From: Selaginella moellendorffii | Lineage: Eukaryota; Streptophyta; Lycopodiopsida; Selaginellales; Selaginellaceae | Length of the DNA: 64,000 nucleotides | Reading direction: 5' to 3' | NCBI RefSeq assembly: GCF_000143415.4 | Contig: NW_003314265.1 | Coordinates: 2,942,559 to 3,006,558, forward strand | Part shown: positions 46,242-58,400 of the stretch, one piece after another | Layout of the letters: each line of letters starts with the position of its first letter | How positions within the stretch are numbered: the first letter of the stretch is position 1 | Program-made: the position numbers and the translations under genes | Notes under the pieces: generated by a model | Seen by the model: only the letters and a program-made list of their open reading frames with translations | What the model was told of the DNA's origin: nothing | Databases searched by the model: none

Positions 46242-47754
46242 GTAATGGCTCCCTTGGCTCCCTATTGACATGACTCCCTGTATTGGCAAATTTAATCTAG
46301 CATGTCTTTATAATTTTGGAATCCCTCCAAAAGAGACTGAATTCCATCCAAGCTGTGCCTGCCATCAAGGCTGTGCGTGCCCCGAGCCTATAGTACCACG
46401 TTTGAACGATGAGATGCCCACCATCACCGTCAAGATCCTGCAAGAACATACTACATTTCATCAACCGGCAAGGATAAGAGAAAAAAAGAAAGCAGTAATA
46501 TAAAGCAGCAGTCATCTCACCCACATTCCCACAACAATGCAGAGCACTCCCATTGATCAACCCTTCAAACATCAAGCCTCTAGAAGCAGCTCTGTGACAG
46601 AGCTAAGATAAATGCTCATGTGCGCCTTATGGACATAGGGACTTCCAACCTACATGTGAAAACTCCAATCTATGACTTGCAGGAGCAGGTCAGGCACTGA
46701 TCTAAATTCTATTCCTGGCCACAAGTGATCAGGGCGAAGACTCCAAGTCTATGCTTTGGAGATTTACAATGTATCAGGCATCCCTAACACGTCATCCCCC
46801 ACGTCAGCTTGACACGTTTTCTTGACGCTAGAGTTTAGGGTCTCGATGGAGGCTAGTCGCGGATCAAATTCTTAGCGAGCTCCAGCTCCGGTGCAGTGAG
46901 GGAGGAAAAGCCAAAAGTGAAGTGTCTTAGCAAATCAATGCCACATGGGATTAACATATGTAGACACGACTCGTGCATGGCCTTACACTACATGCATGTT
47001 ACAACTGTCAGCCACTATACTTTTGGCCAGTAAAAGCATGTCTACTGACGCTAGCTTAGGGACGGCTGTGAGAAGTTGAATGAAGTACTCAAAAGAAAAT
47101 CCATTGCTATAAGTCCATATGTGTAAGGAAGTTCACGTTAACTTTGCATTCTAATAATAATAAAAAATCCCAGATGAATTGCCTGAAGACTCGGGCAAAC
47201 CCTTGCGATCAGCTTTCTGGAAGCTTTTTTTTCAAATTTGTCTTCATGACAACATTGAGCAGTGTTCAGCCCGACCGCTGCATCCACTGGCTCTGCGGAT
47301 GTGAAGCACTGGGAACCATACAAAGCTTTGTTGACAAGGTCTCATTGCACAAGAACTTGTCCAAGGGACGATATTCATTTGGGCCTTGCTCCATCTGCGT
47401 CACCATTGCATCTTTGGTGTTGACACATCTTTATGCTCCATTTATGGCCACCATCATCTGTGTCAACATATTAAGAGGCCTAAGCCTGAGAATGCGGGGA
47501 TCAAGAAGAAGCGAGAAGAGATGACTCGGAGTTGAATGCCCTGATAACGTGCTGCTAGCTGGGAAATATGCCGGCAAGCATGCATTCAAACCCGCGAATA
47601 AGAAGTGGTATGAGCCGCATTAGTGACAGGCAGGAACATAATAGTCAACTTACATTAAAACTGTTCGGCACGGCAAACATCTGCTGCAGCCAGATTCACG
47701 CACTTTATTCTATTTCATATATATCTGAGAGCATCTGTCCGATGGCGTGCCACA
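46242..47754. other. No gene recognised
   Basis: Open stretches at 46,270-46,575 (both strands) and 47,144-47,524 (plus) have no recognisable domain and no clear splice pattern. They are probably fragments or chance. Part may be the 3' flank of the hevein-like gene. Confidence 0.4.
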
Positions 47755-48015
47755 TCAAACGGTGATGGAGGTGTAGTTGCTGGCAGTCTCCTCGATTTCT
47801 CCACAAGCGTTCCTCCAGCAGGGTCCAGCGATGCAGTTCCCTTTGCCGCAGTAAGCACGCCCGGTTCCACACCAGTTGAACTTGCTGCAGCAGCGACCAG
47901 GATTGCAGTACTGACGTCCTGCGGGGCTGCAGGTCGGATCAGCATTGACGACGAAGTTGGGGGCTACAAGTAGCATGATCAACAGAGACAAGCCAAGAGG
48001 TGATGCAAACGCCAT
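47755..48015 (-). CDS. Hevein-like chitin-binding secreted peptide
   Basis: An 86-residue single-exon protein. Residues 1-25 are a signal peptide (MAFASPLGLSLLIMLLV, cleavage likely after VNA). The rest has nine Cys in the order C-x7-C-x4-CC-x5-C-x6-C-x4-C, then two more pairs, close to the hevein/chitin-binding fold. The conserved RCCSKFNWCG and YCG are present, including the aromatic residues that stack on N-acetylglucosamine. Such peptides bind chitin in the apoplast and act in defence against fungi. The domain is short, followed by a 20-residue tail with one possible N-glycosylation site (NYT), and is not fused to a chitinase. The odd ninth Cys may be unpaired. Confidence 0.85.
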   Translation of the reverse strand: MAFASPLGLSLLIMLLVAPNFVVNADPTCSPAGRQYCNPGRCCSKFNWCGTGRAYCGKGNCIAGPCWRNACGEIEETASNYTSITV

Positions 48016-48103
48016 TCTGAGTAGAACAAGGATTACAAGCGCGGTAGAGAAAGATGGAATTGCCTGAGAAGCTTTGAGGAGCTGGAGAGAAAATGAGAGG
48101 CCC

Positions 48104-48111
48104 TTATATAA
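48104..48111 (-). promoter_or_regulatory. TATA box of the hevein-like gene
   Basis: On the minus strand GATTATATAAGGG lies about 90 bases upstream of the start codon, a normal plant core-promoter distance with a short leader. Confidence 0.6.
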
Positions 48112-49399
48112 TCGGGAAGTTGTGGTTGAGCACGCAACTTGAAACGTAGAATAATGGATGTCTACGGATTGTTTAGAGCTGAGCTGCGTCTATAACTTGC
48201 TTAACTATTTAAATATACTGTTTTTAGAGCTTGCCGTAATACCAGCTTAGTTTATTGCAACTGGGAGGCCTGTGAATCGTTTACAGTAGCTTACAGACAA
48301 AACTGAGACTGTATGGAGAAAACTTCTCACAGATACTGTATGGAGAAAACTTCAATGCGCATCAAACTCCACAAGACAGTGGCTATTTATATCTACTGTT
48401 TTCACAGTGGGCATCATTTTTGTTCTCTCCTGGTGATTGTTTGTTTCTGGTGGTCACAAGGCTAGTAATTTTCCCAGGTACCGCCCATATGTATGGACAT
48501 GTAGTCTGTTTGTTTGTTTGTTTGTTCTGGTGGACATTTTTTTATTAACCAGATGGCATGAACCTGAGGCCTACATCCATCACCATACTAGCCCACTGTG
48601 AAAACACTAGAAGAAAATGAGGATTTACATGGGCACTGTCTAGTGGTGTTAAAGAGTTAGGCCAACTCTTTAATGCGGATTGAAGTCTCCTCCATACAGT
48701 CTCTGTTTTGTCTGAAAGATACTGTAAGAGATTTGCATCCAGTATTATACTTTTTTAATTGCAAGTCATCCACAGAAGCTAATATGACTTCTGTGACTTT
48801 ATATATGTAAAGCTGTAGTCCATTTGTGTTTAAGAAGCATGGGACCCCATCTACATGAATGTAATGCATTGTTCCTCTCTCTCAGGTTCTATAATAACAA
48901 ATTTAAAAAGCTAAGCAAATTATAAATGTAGCTCAACTCTAAAAAATTAGTTAGGTTTTATTTATCGGGCAATATAAACACAAAAATTACTGGAGGAACT
49001 TTACAATAATCCATGTACAAATGGAAAAACCATGGCATAACTGGAAAGAGAGAATCGAAGGAATGTAGAAACTGGACGCCAAGGCATCGAGTGCGAATAG
49101 TTCCTGCTTAGCGTTCAAAGGCTGGCTACCAGGTCTCGATAGAAGTCCAAGTTCAAGGACTAATGAATCCAAGATCTACGACCAGGCACACGCTGCCACA
49201 GTTTCGGACAGGTAGTTGTCACCGGACATGTCCACTCTGTGAGTTGGAATCTTGCGTCTACTTAGAAAGAACATCATCTAGCCTTCCTCAACAAAAAAAC
49301 CACTGGAAACCCTGCAGCACCGCTCTCTACTCTTTAGGTAAATGCAATGCCTAAATTATATACCACTTTAGTTGAATTCTATCCCAGCCGAGCTCTTAC
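48112..49399. other. Intergenic, short repeats only
   Basis: Contains a short duplicated ACTGTATGGAGAAAACTT motif (48,310-48,350) and a TTTG microsatellite (about 48,508-48,526). No gene was recognised. Confidence 0.5.
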
Positions 49400-50353
49400 A
49401 TGAACAGGGTTTGTGTGGCAAAATTGGGTCACGGCAGGGTCCCAGGTTTTCCTTCCAGCCCTCAAGCCGATAACAATGCGTTGCCCAGGCGGAGTTTCAT
49501 TCCAGCATTCACTCTCTTCTCGTGGGCGGTTTGTAGCAATTCCAGTGGAAATGCCAATGCGGCAGCCAATGGGGTTCCCATGATGGTGGAGCCAGACCTT
49601 CCAAAGTAGCTCCTCTTCTGGCATTGATAACGTTTAAACCTGTGCTCGTTGTTTCTATGTTGTTCCAGATTTCGCAGAACATCCAGTGGTCTCAAAATCC
49701 AAGGTTCGATTATCATTGTTCTCGCGAAGTTCCAATCTTTTCTGTGGCAGAAGTTTCCGAGGGAATTGGACCGGAAGCTCGCAGAGGCCGGATTGTGGAG
49801 TTTAACTACGTGTGCCGCAGATCAAATGGCTACTACGTCTACAGGTACACTTGCGATTTTATCGATATTTCAAAACCACACTCTCTTTTGGGATTCTGTG
49901 TTTCACCTCGCAGCACGATGGATTCATTTAATAAGGACAGTGAGCCAGTAACACTCGCGCTAGGCGAAGGAAAGGTCTGAATTTTTCATTCCATTCAATA
50001 GTTTTTTCTTCTTTACGTTGTCTTTAAGACTTTTGTTTTGATTGCTCCCAGCTTATCTCGGGATTGGAAGAGGTGATTACTGGAATGAAATCCGGAGGTA
50101 AGTAAGACCCAAGAAAAAGAAGAGAAACAATGCTAATTTTTAATTCTCAGGCAAAAGAAGAGTGCTCATACCTCCCAGCCTTGGGTATGTTTCTCCAGAT
50201 CTCGAGCCCCAGCCCCCAGAGGTAGAGAGATCCAAAACGAGTTTAATCTCATTTTTATCTTGTTTTGGTCAGTTTGGGCCTCGAAGAAGCCTCATGGCTC
50301 ACGCAAAAGAACCCCTCGTCTTCGAGATCCAGCTCGTGAGAGTTTCTCAATAA
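49400..50353 (+). CDS. FKBP-type peptidyl-prolyl isomerase, probably thylakoid lumen
   Basis: Exons 49,400-49,605; 49,669-49,703; 49,751-49,844; 49,914-49,974; 50,052-50,097; 50,151-50,221; 50,273-50,353, with GT-AG introns of 47-77 bases and one frame throughout. The N-terminus looks like a transit peptide with a twin-Arg lumen signal: PRRSFIPAFTLFSWAV, then an ANA cleavage site. The domain starts SGLKIQEVSEGIGPEARRG and continues VEFNYVCRRSNGYYVY, LALGEGKLISGLEEVI, GMKSGGKRRVLIPPSLGY and LVFEIQLVRV, the order of FKBPs (cis-trans isomerisation of prolyl bonds). The FGPRR insertion before the last strand fits the plant lumenal FKBP16/17 group. Several FK506-pocket residues differ, so activity may be low. 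The stop is 111 bases before the CWC15 start. Confidence 0.85.
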
Positions 50354-50406
50354 AGAGGCGGATCCAACGGCCCTGCGACTATTCCGATCTAACGGCTCCG
50401 AGTGAA

Positions 50407-50455
50407 TATATAAAGACTGCGTTGCAAGAGCCCTAAATTCAGGACTCTAGGGTTT
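50407..50455 (+). promoter_or_regulatory. TATA box and telo-box of the CWC15 gene
   Basis: TATATAAA at 50,407-50,414 and TAGGGTTT (telo-box, common in plant genes for RNA and protein synthesis) at 50,448-50,455, just before the start codon at 50,465. The promoter is squeezed into the 111-base gap after the FKBP gene. Confidence 0.6.
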
Positions 50456-50464
50456 GATAGTGCG

Positions 50465-51166
50465 ATGACGACCGCGGCGAGGCCGACGTGGGCGCCGGCC
50501 AAGGGCGGGCAGGAGCAGGGCGGCACCAGGATCTATGGTACGTCCCAGAAATTCTCGGCGCGGGATCTTCCGTCGCACACGCTGCTCAAGACGCGCAAGG
50601 AAGGGCAGGGCACGACAGAGGAGCTCCAGCGCAAGGATCTCCTGTCGGACCTTGAGGGGCGGGAGCGCAAGCACTTCGATTCCAAGCTAGATCCGGATGC
50701 GCCGCCGCGGGAGCCCGGCCAGCTGCTCCTGGAGGGGGCCGATCGAAGGGAAGGGGGCGATCGAAGGGCTGCCGCCGCCGCCAAGAGCCTCGACGCGGAT
50801 GATTCGGACGAAGATGGTAGCGGCGCCAGCGATGAGGAGGATGAGGACGAGGAGGACGAAGACGCGGCGCTGGTGGCGGAGCTGGAGAGGATCAGGAAGG
50901 AGCAGGCGGCCGAGAAGCTGAGGAAGGAGAGGGAGAGGCAAATGGAGGATGCCAAGGCCAAGGAGGTGGAGCTGGCTCAAGGGAATCCTCTTCTCAATGG
51001 CAGCGGCGGTGGTGGCGGCGGCTCGTTTGCCGTGAAGAGGAGGTGGGATGATGATGTTGTGTTCAAGCACCAGGCTAGAGGCGAGCCCAAACAGGTGAAG
51101 CGCTTCATCAACGATACAATCAGGAGTGATTTCCATCGCAAGTTCTTGAACAAGTACATGAAGTAG
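50465..51166 (+). CDS. CWC15: CWC15/Cwf15 spliceosome-associated protein
   Basis: Single exon, 233 residues, about the family's usual length. The N-terminus MTTAARPTWAPAKGG...TRIYGTSQKFSARDLPSHT is the Cwf15/Cwc15 hallmark. The middle is low complexity and acidic (DEEDEDEEDEDAA), followed by a charged helix (ELERIRKEQAAEKLRKERE). The C-terminus, WDDDVVFKHQAR...FINDTIRSDFHRKFLNKYMK, is the second conserved block that contacts the active spliceosome. The protein belongs to the Prp19-related set and acts in the nucleus in pre-mRNA splicing. Codon use is GC-rich compared with the transposons. It is convergent with the MAPKKK gene, stops 186 bases apart. Confidence 0.95.
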   Translation: MTTAARPTWAPAKGGQEQGGTRIYGTSQKFSARDLPSHTLLKTRKEGQGTTEELQRKDLLSDLEGRERKHFDSKLDPDAPPREPGQLLLEGADRREGGDRRAAAAAKSLDADDSDEDGSGASDEEDEDEEDEDAALVAELERIRKEQAAEKLRKERERQMEDAKAKEVELAQGNPLLNGSGGGGGGSFAVKRRWDDDVVFKHQARGEPKQVKRFINDTIRSDFHRKFLNKYMK

Positions 51167-51352
51167 GCGAGGAGCTGGTCGCGATCTTGGATGATATGTG
51201 CAAGCTCGCTCGGGTGCAATGCTCGCCTGGAAAAGAAAGAGTAAGATTCTCAGAGAGAACCATGTACGTAGTTGGAAACGATGTATTTACTTTGATCACT
51301 GCAAACTGTTTCGCAGAGTTTCTTTAGCGAAAACATGATCGCCGTGTTCTTG

Positions 51353-54205
51353 TCAGTCTTGTGCCACGAAGGGATGTAGTAAAAGCTGCCAAGGAATGTC
51401 AGTGACATGAAAGCCAAGCACGGGACTGGGATCATACCTGGCTTGCAGTCGGTCGCGATCTCGCTTCCAAGTTAAAGCACTGCTGCAAGAAATCTTTGGC
51501 ACCTTCTGATGCGTCCGCTGGTACTGGAGGCCCGCTGCTGGCTTTCGCAATGTGGAAGATTGCCGTCCAGGTGTTGTCGATTCCGGGCCACGGATGTCTG
51601 GAAAGCTCGCAAGTTTGTGGAACAAAGAACCACTGTGGAAGAGAACAGTTTACGTACGTGGCTGTAAGCATTTCTATGACTGTGCAGCCAACACTCCAGA
51701 TATCGGCACGCCGCCCATAGCCGTCGCCCTTGATAACCTCCGGGGCCATCCAAAACACGGAGCCCCGTATTGACTTGCAGCCGTCTGTGATCGTTGGATC
51801 GTGGAAAGCCTGCAGAAATGTGGTGTTGAAGAGAAAGAAGTAAGAACTTCGTTTACCTTGGAGGCTCCAAAATCCGCTAGCTTCACAACACCATCTGCAT
51901 CCACGAGAACGTTGCCACCTTTGATATCTCGATGGACGATTTTGTTGGCATGGAGGTACTCCAGGCCCAGTAGAAGCTGGCGCGTATATATTCTAACCAA
52001 GGACTCGCTGAAACGGCCGAATCTTTCCAACATGCTGTGCGCAATGGCACATCACAGAAGATCTTGCAAAATGAAACAAAGGTTACCTTTGGATGGAACC
52101 GCCTGACACGTATTCGAGGAAAATGTAGAGGAGATTGTTGGCTTCGTCCTGTTCCATGGCGATGTATCCCACGATATGTCTGTGCCTCAGCTGCTTGTAC
52201 AAGTCGATCTCTCTTTCCAGAGAAGCTAGATAAACGGCTCTTGATTGTCCGTCGGTGGGTTCAATCTTCAGCTGCTTGACTGCCATGAGCTCGCCAGTCG
52301 TTTGGTTGAGCCCGGCAAAGACCTGAAATCAAAAGTTGATAAAACCAGAGCTGTAGTAGCAGCAGTACCTTTCCGTAAGCACCTTCACCAAGCAGTTCAC
52401 CCCTGGTCCATCGAAATGATCCGCGTATTTGGAGATGCTTTTCTTTTTCTTCCCGTGGAGAATTCTCTGGTGGCAGACACTTCCCTTCACATCCTTCGTT
52501 TCCACAGCCAACACACCCGGCTCGGGCGGCATCGTGCCAGTCTTTCCGAATCAACGAGAGTTCTTCATCCGTTGGAGGTATAAACTTGACGGATTTCTTT
52601 TCTCTCTTTCGTTCGGCTTCAACGGGTTCGTGTTGGTTTATGTTTGCCTCCTCAGTTTTCTCTTGCGGCTTCTCTTGTTGAGGTCTTATGAACGAATTCG
52701 GCACTAGATGGCTAATACGCGAGGGACTCTCCAGCCCGTCACTTCCACTGAGGCTCTCCTCGTCGTGAGCTCTTTCGGATATGTTTGGGCTGAACAGTTC
52801 TTCTGGACCACGTTCTCCCCTACGTAACGTTGTTGGAGACAAGTTATGTCCCATCCGACTGGTGAGAAGATCGTAGATGCGCTTGTCACGAGTCAGATCC
52901 ACAGGCAGAAGTCCGTCGCTGTTTGTGGAGAATATGTCAGCACCAGCCACAAGTAAAAGCTTGACCGCCCCTCTGCAGGTAGTCTTATTGTCAAAGTTAG
53001 TAAAAGGCAATGGAAAAACAAGACTAAACACACCTATGGCCCGTGGCTGCTGCGTGATGAAGTGCGGTAGAGTTATCCACGTCCCGACGGTTTATATTTG
53101 CTCCAGCAGCAAGAAGCATTTTGATTATTTTCTCCCTCCCAAGCCCCGCAGCAAGAATCAAGGGAGGAGTCTAGAAAAAGACAAGCATTGAGTGAACTTT
53201 AAAGAGCGAAAACTCAAGTTACCTTGGAATCTACCTCGCCATCCGGATTATAACCCCTATGCAAGAAATACTCTGCCATGGTGGGCTGTCCAATGGAGAC
53301 TGCCTCTTCCAATGACTTCAAGCCCTGAACTGCAAGCAAAACGACCATCAACTCAAAAACTTTGGAAGCATAACATACTTGGATCGAGAACTGATGCTTG
53401 CTCGCCACCGTCTAGCGAGTCACTGTTGCCGACGGCAACTTTGCTTCGAGGAACACCTTCCTGATGCTCGGGCCTGCTTTGTCTTCTCTCTACGATCTCC
53501 TCAACCTGACGAAGCAGCTAAACTTTTAGTGCAGACTCTTTGAGAAACCAATACACAAGGAACCTCTTCTTGATGGCTGCATAGAGCGCTTGGACGACTG
53601 GAAGGGCCGGGTGTCGTTAAAGTTTCCCCAAAGTCCGAGTAATATCCATGCGGACTTACTTCTCTGGAGTTTCGACCGTGCCAGGGCCCGGAAAGAGGAC
53701 TAGAAGAAGGCAAGCTTGGTGTCCGAGGGAAGGGCTGCCACCTTGTTGACGGGCTGGGAGTTCTAAGGTGAAGCGAGGTAACACTCGACATTGGTTCGTC
53801 GTCAGCGTGCGAGCCTGCGCTGTGCCGGGGGAGCGATAAATTTGGCGGCCTTGGGACCGGAGCTCGGGGAGGAGGCAAAAAACTTGGCGGCAGTGGAGGC
53901 AAAGAAGGCACTGGAGGAGCAACGAGAGAGATATGCTGTGGAGAAGATGAGGAGGAAGAAGAAGAAGAGGAGGAATGCTGGTGGAAATCGCGGATAAGAG
54001 GATGCGAAGGAGGCACGGGTGGCGGTGCCGAAGCGCTGCGGCCGGATTGGAGGCGGGTGATGAGAATGCTGTCGAGTGGATTGGAGTTGGAGTGGCGATG
54101 GAAATGAAAAACTGGATTTGCGGCGTCGGCATTCTCCGGCGAATGCTTGGAGTGAGTGGCGGCGGCATTCGCGTTTTGCTCATGCTGCGAAGGATTGGGA
54201 AACAT
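51353..54205 (-). CDS. NPK1/ANP-type MAPKKK with N-terminal ankyrin repeats
   Basis: Ten exons (54,205-53,564; 53,505-53,379; 53,329-53,223; 53,170-53,034; 52,972-52,369; 52,322-52,087; 52,034-51,857; 51,809-51,658; 51,597-51,438; 51,385-51,353) total 2,376 bases, 791 residues, with no stop. Residues 1-215 are Ser/Pro-rich. About 260-400 are ankyrin-like repeats ([25 protein letters not shown]). A Cys cluster follows ([13 protein letters not shown]). From about residue 520 is a kinase: GEGAYGKV loop, AVKQL lysine, [37 protein letters not shown], closest to the ANP/NPK1 group. These kinases phosphorylate MAPKKs in stress and cytokinesis. Ankyrin repeats in plants usually go with Raf-like kinases, so this pairing is odd. 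The start follows a probable 5' UTR intron. Confidence 0.88.
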
Positions 54206-55437
54206 CTCTTCACGAGTGCTGTGTTGCCATCGTCACTGGCACATCTGTGAGAAAAGAACCGAGCGGTTAGGGCAGGAGATCCTGGAAATCGAGCAATAAA
54301 CGCCCCGCCAGCAGGATCATAGTGGGAGAGCTTGGCGCAAACGGGATTTTCCTCCAGTGCCGCTAGAGCAACGGATCATACCTCTCCAGAAGATCGCCGT
54401 GGCGGCGTCTCGCGCGGTGGAGTTCGCGGCCATCGCCATCGCCATCGCCGCTTGGAGAAAGAGACGCCCCGCCTTCCTCCTCGCCGCTAGGGGTAGCCCC
54501 CATTTTTGAATTTCCCAGACTAGGGCTGACGTCATACGTGTTAAAAGAATCCTTTACCTTTTTAATGTAACGGCCGTTAAACCCTCGATCTCCTGTGCTT
54601 TAGCTAGGGCGATCGATGCGCCGCGGCTATGGCGTCTCGCAGGTTGGATTGATCCGGCAGCAGCAAGGAAGAGTGGCTTTCATTTGCGATCGCGATCATC
54701 GATCGTCTCCACCAGGTTTAGCTGCTCGTTTCTTGCGAATCCCGGTTGAAATATGGGGGGCTCGATCCTTCTTCCTTCGTGTTCATCGATGATCACATTC
54801 ACGATTGCCTGTGAGTGATTCCTCTTCTTCTTGTTTCGTAGTGATAGTAATGTTTCGATCTGATCGATGAACAGAAAAAATGAAAAATTCCTTCAACGAC
54901 TAATCGAGCGTTTAGTTCGCGGGTGGTTTGAACAGATGTATCCTACGACTGAGAGTGATCCACATTGGTCTAAGCGATTCCGTTGAAGAAACCGGCAGTT
55001 GAGGTGCTGTCCTGCCCACTTGAAACCCCGCGAGAAAGGTTTGTTGCGCTTTTTTTGTGTGTTAGGGTGGTGGTGGGCTGGCTGGCTGTGGGTACATGGT
55101 TATCTCTCTCTCTCTCTCTTTCTCCATTGTGCTCCACCTGATTTACTCTAGCAGGTCTAGTGTGCTTGCAAGCTTGCGCTTTCGTGGTGTGAATTCTAGC
55201 GAGAGCTTGTGTTTTTGGAAGGGTGTTTCTTGGCCAGATACCAAAAGTTCTCTTTTGTGATTGTTGGAATCTGAGTTATTTTCTTGCCCGAAATGTAGGC
55301 TGCTCGGTGCCTTGGCGATGGGAACGATCTGAGCGCTCTCTGGTTGGTACTCTGGATATAGCTCTTGACAGCTGCTTAGCTGATACTGTTCCCCTCGGAC
55401 AGCTTTCAGAAATGCTCGTCTGGGATATCCCGCAGAG
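54206..55437. promoter_or_regulatory. Divergent promoter between MAPKKK and kinesin genes
   Basis: A 1.2-kb gap between two diverging start codons. It holds a splice acceptor for a MAPKKK 5' UTR intron (near 54,252), a telo-box-like AAACCCTCG (about 54,578) and a TC microsatellite (55,088-55,105). Frames at 54,317-54,535 are probably leader sequence. Confidence 0.5.
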
Positions 55438-58400
55438 ATGACTATTCCGGATTATCCAGCCCAGGAGTCGCTCCCTTCCATCCCTTTTGAGGACTCCAAT
55501 GTTCGTGTGGCGGTGCGAGCGAGACCACTTATCGAGAAAGAGGTCGTCGATAAGTGCCAGGAATGCGTCTCCTATTCCGCTGATGGAAGGGAGGTCGTGC
55601 TTGGAAAGGATAGAAGATTCACGTTTGACCATGTGTTTTGTCCAACGACAGCTCAAGAAGAGGTGTACAGAGTTTGTGTCAAGCCGCTAGTCGAAAGCTG
55701 CGTTGCCGGGTTCGTGAGCTCTCATTTATATTTCTTCGTTGATGGCTAACCATGCGTGTTTTTTTCTTCTTTTTTTTTGTTTGTAATCTATTCAGGTACA
55801 ATGCAACAGTCATTGCTTACGGTCAAACGGGGTCTGGCAAGACGCATACAATGGGAAGTGCAACCAATCCAGTTTCCGGTGAAGAAGATTTGGGAATTCT
55901 TCCCCGTGCTATTCGTCAGCTTTATGAAAGTATCGAGGAAAGGAAACACGAAGCACAGTTTGATGTGAGGGAATTCTGCGTCAATTTGCAATTTGTATCT
56001 GATTCTAGCTTCGTCGTCGCAGGTTAAATGCTGTTTTGTGGAGATCTATAACGAGGAGATTAAGGACCTGCTTCATCCAGACACTCCCTCGAAATCAATC
56101 TCGATCAGGGAAGATGCAAATGGTGACATCATTCTTGCTGGGGTGAAAGATGAAGCAGTCTTCACCTACGAGGACATGATGAGGTAATTTATTTTTACGA
56201 AGTTGTATTCTGGGGTGATAGTTCTGTTCTTGTTGCAATGATGCTACTTACAGGTGTCTGGAACAGGGTTCAGCATTTCGAACAACAGGGAGTACACTCA
56301 TGAATCAGCTCTCTAGTCGATCACACGCGATTTTCACTATGAACATTGAGCAGCAATCGCTTCAAACATTGAATGGACACGAAATTATCAGTGCTAAATT
56401 CCACTTGGTATGCACAAGCGCTCACTTTTGACTTGTCAATGACAAATTACTCTACTGTGCTAGGTAGATTTGGCTGGTTCAGAGCGTGCAAAAAGGACTG
56501 GAGCCGTAGGCATGCGTTTCAAAGAATCGGTAACTATCAACTGCGGGCTTTTAGCTCTTGGAAACGTTATCAGGTATGTAGTTCCACTAGGAAATAAAAT
56601 ACTCATGGATGGTCTTTTCACAGTGCCTTGGGAGATGAACGCAAGCGGGGACAACATGTTCCATATAGAGAATCAAAATTAACACGAATCTTGCAGGTAC
56701 TAGCTAGCGTTTCTTACTATCATGAGTACGAGTTCATATGATTGCAGGACTCTTTAGGTGGTAACAGCAAGACATGCATGATCGCTTGCATTAGGTAACA
56801 ACTTGAATTCTTAGAGTAGATTTTCAGTATGCAATTGCCAAACAGTACAGCGGATGTCAACTTTGAAGAGACCCTCAATACTCTGAAGTACGCCAATCGA
56901 GCTCGTAATATTCAGAACAAGCCTATAATTAACCGTGATGCTCACTCGGTCCAGCTAAACCAGCTGCGGTCCGAAGTTAAGGTACTTTTTCCTTTGTTAT
57001 GGTTGGACGATACTGATAATAAATAAAGCTCTTGTGCAGTTGCTTCAAGAAGAGCTTATGAAAGCTCGAATGCAAGGAAATGGGGACGATGCATCTCCAT
57101 TTATCCTCAAGGGCGAGTTACCAACAACCGAGCTGCAAATGTTAAGACAAAAGAGTACAAAAGTGGAACAGGAATTCCTGCATTTGAAGAAGGAATCTGA
57201 GGTAATTTTGAGTTTACACATCGCTTCTACCGCTGAAAATTGTTTCCAGGCTTCCAAAGTGCTACTGAAAAAACTGGAGTCGGAAACATTGCAGTTGCGG
57301 GCTGAGAGCAGTGACTATCAGGTCAGGAGTTTTTACTTTTTTGATTTAGTGAATGGTAACAATATTTTTTGGAACCTGCAGTAACAAGGAGATTTTTGGT
57401 TTTTGCTGGTCTACAGTTGAAGTTGGAAGAGGTGTGCACTGAAATGAGCTCTCTTCTTCAAGTGATTCCTCAGTGGGAAAGTAACAAAGATGTGACCACG
57501 GCTGCAAGAGTCTATTTGCTGGAGATGATGAAGAGAATACTATGCGCCTTGGGCAGAGCTGAGATGGCGACCATTTCTCCAGAGGAAGCTGAACGAAGGC
57601 TGTCTCCTGTGAAAGAGTTACAGTCGACAGATGTTGCCACTGAAACGGAGATAACACCAAAGGTTTGTGTTGTCTCCTACATGACATGTGCCTTACCTGT
57701 GTAGCACAGGTGGACGATAGTGCCGACGTTCAGCTTTTAACCAAACATTTAGAAACAATTCGTTGCTTGGAGGAACAGCTTGCTGCAAGAGACAGAGACG
57801 TCCAGGCTAAAACCGAAGAACTTATTGAAGCGAAAGAGGACCTTGCTCGGGACGAGCATATATTCACCGAGAAGATGAAAGAAATGCAAGCGTTAAAGAA
57901 ACTCGCGAGAGACTTGCGCAAAGAAAAGGAGGAGCTTCTGCAGCGAGCTGAGGCAGATGCTACCAACATCACCCGCTTATCTGAAGAGGTTGCTGCAAAA
58001 GATAACGAGATCACTGATCTTAAGGCTCTTCAAGCTTCAAGCCAGGAAGCAACAGTAAATTCCTGCGAAGAAGTTCAAGCCAATGAACCACTAGAGGCAC
58101 AGGTATTAATTATTCTTGCACACTCAGCCTTCAACATCAATGCTAACTCGAAACTGCAGAAGATTGAAGCATCGACTAAAAACGGCGAGGTTGATCAGAA
58201 GGAAGAGGTGATAATCGAGGAGAAAACGGAGGCTGATTCGGTGCATAAGGAAATCGAGACCCAAATAGTTGAACTTCAGGCGGAGGTACTCGTTTTCCAT
58301 TGATTTCAATGTCGTTTTTTTTTCATGCTCATCTAGCCCAGATAAAGAAGAAAGAAGAAGAGGCGAAGTCCGTCAAGAGAGAACTGGACGCGCTAGACAG

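Noticed and set aside
47144-47524. 126-residue plus-strand open frame
   Set aside because: No domain, no conserved pattern, odd composition; likely chance or a fragment.
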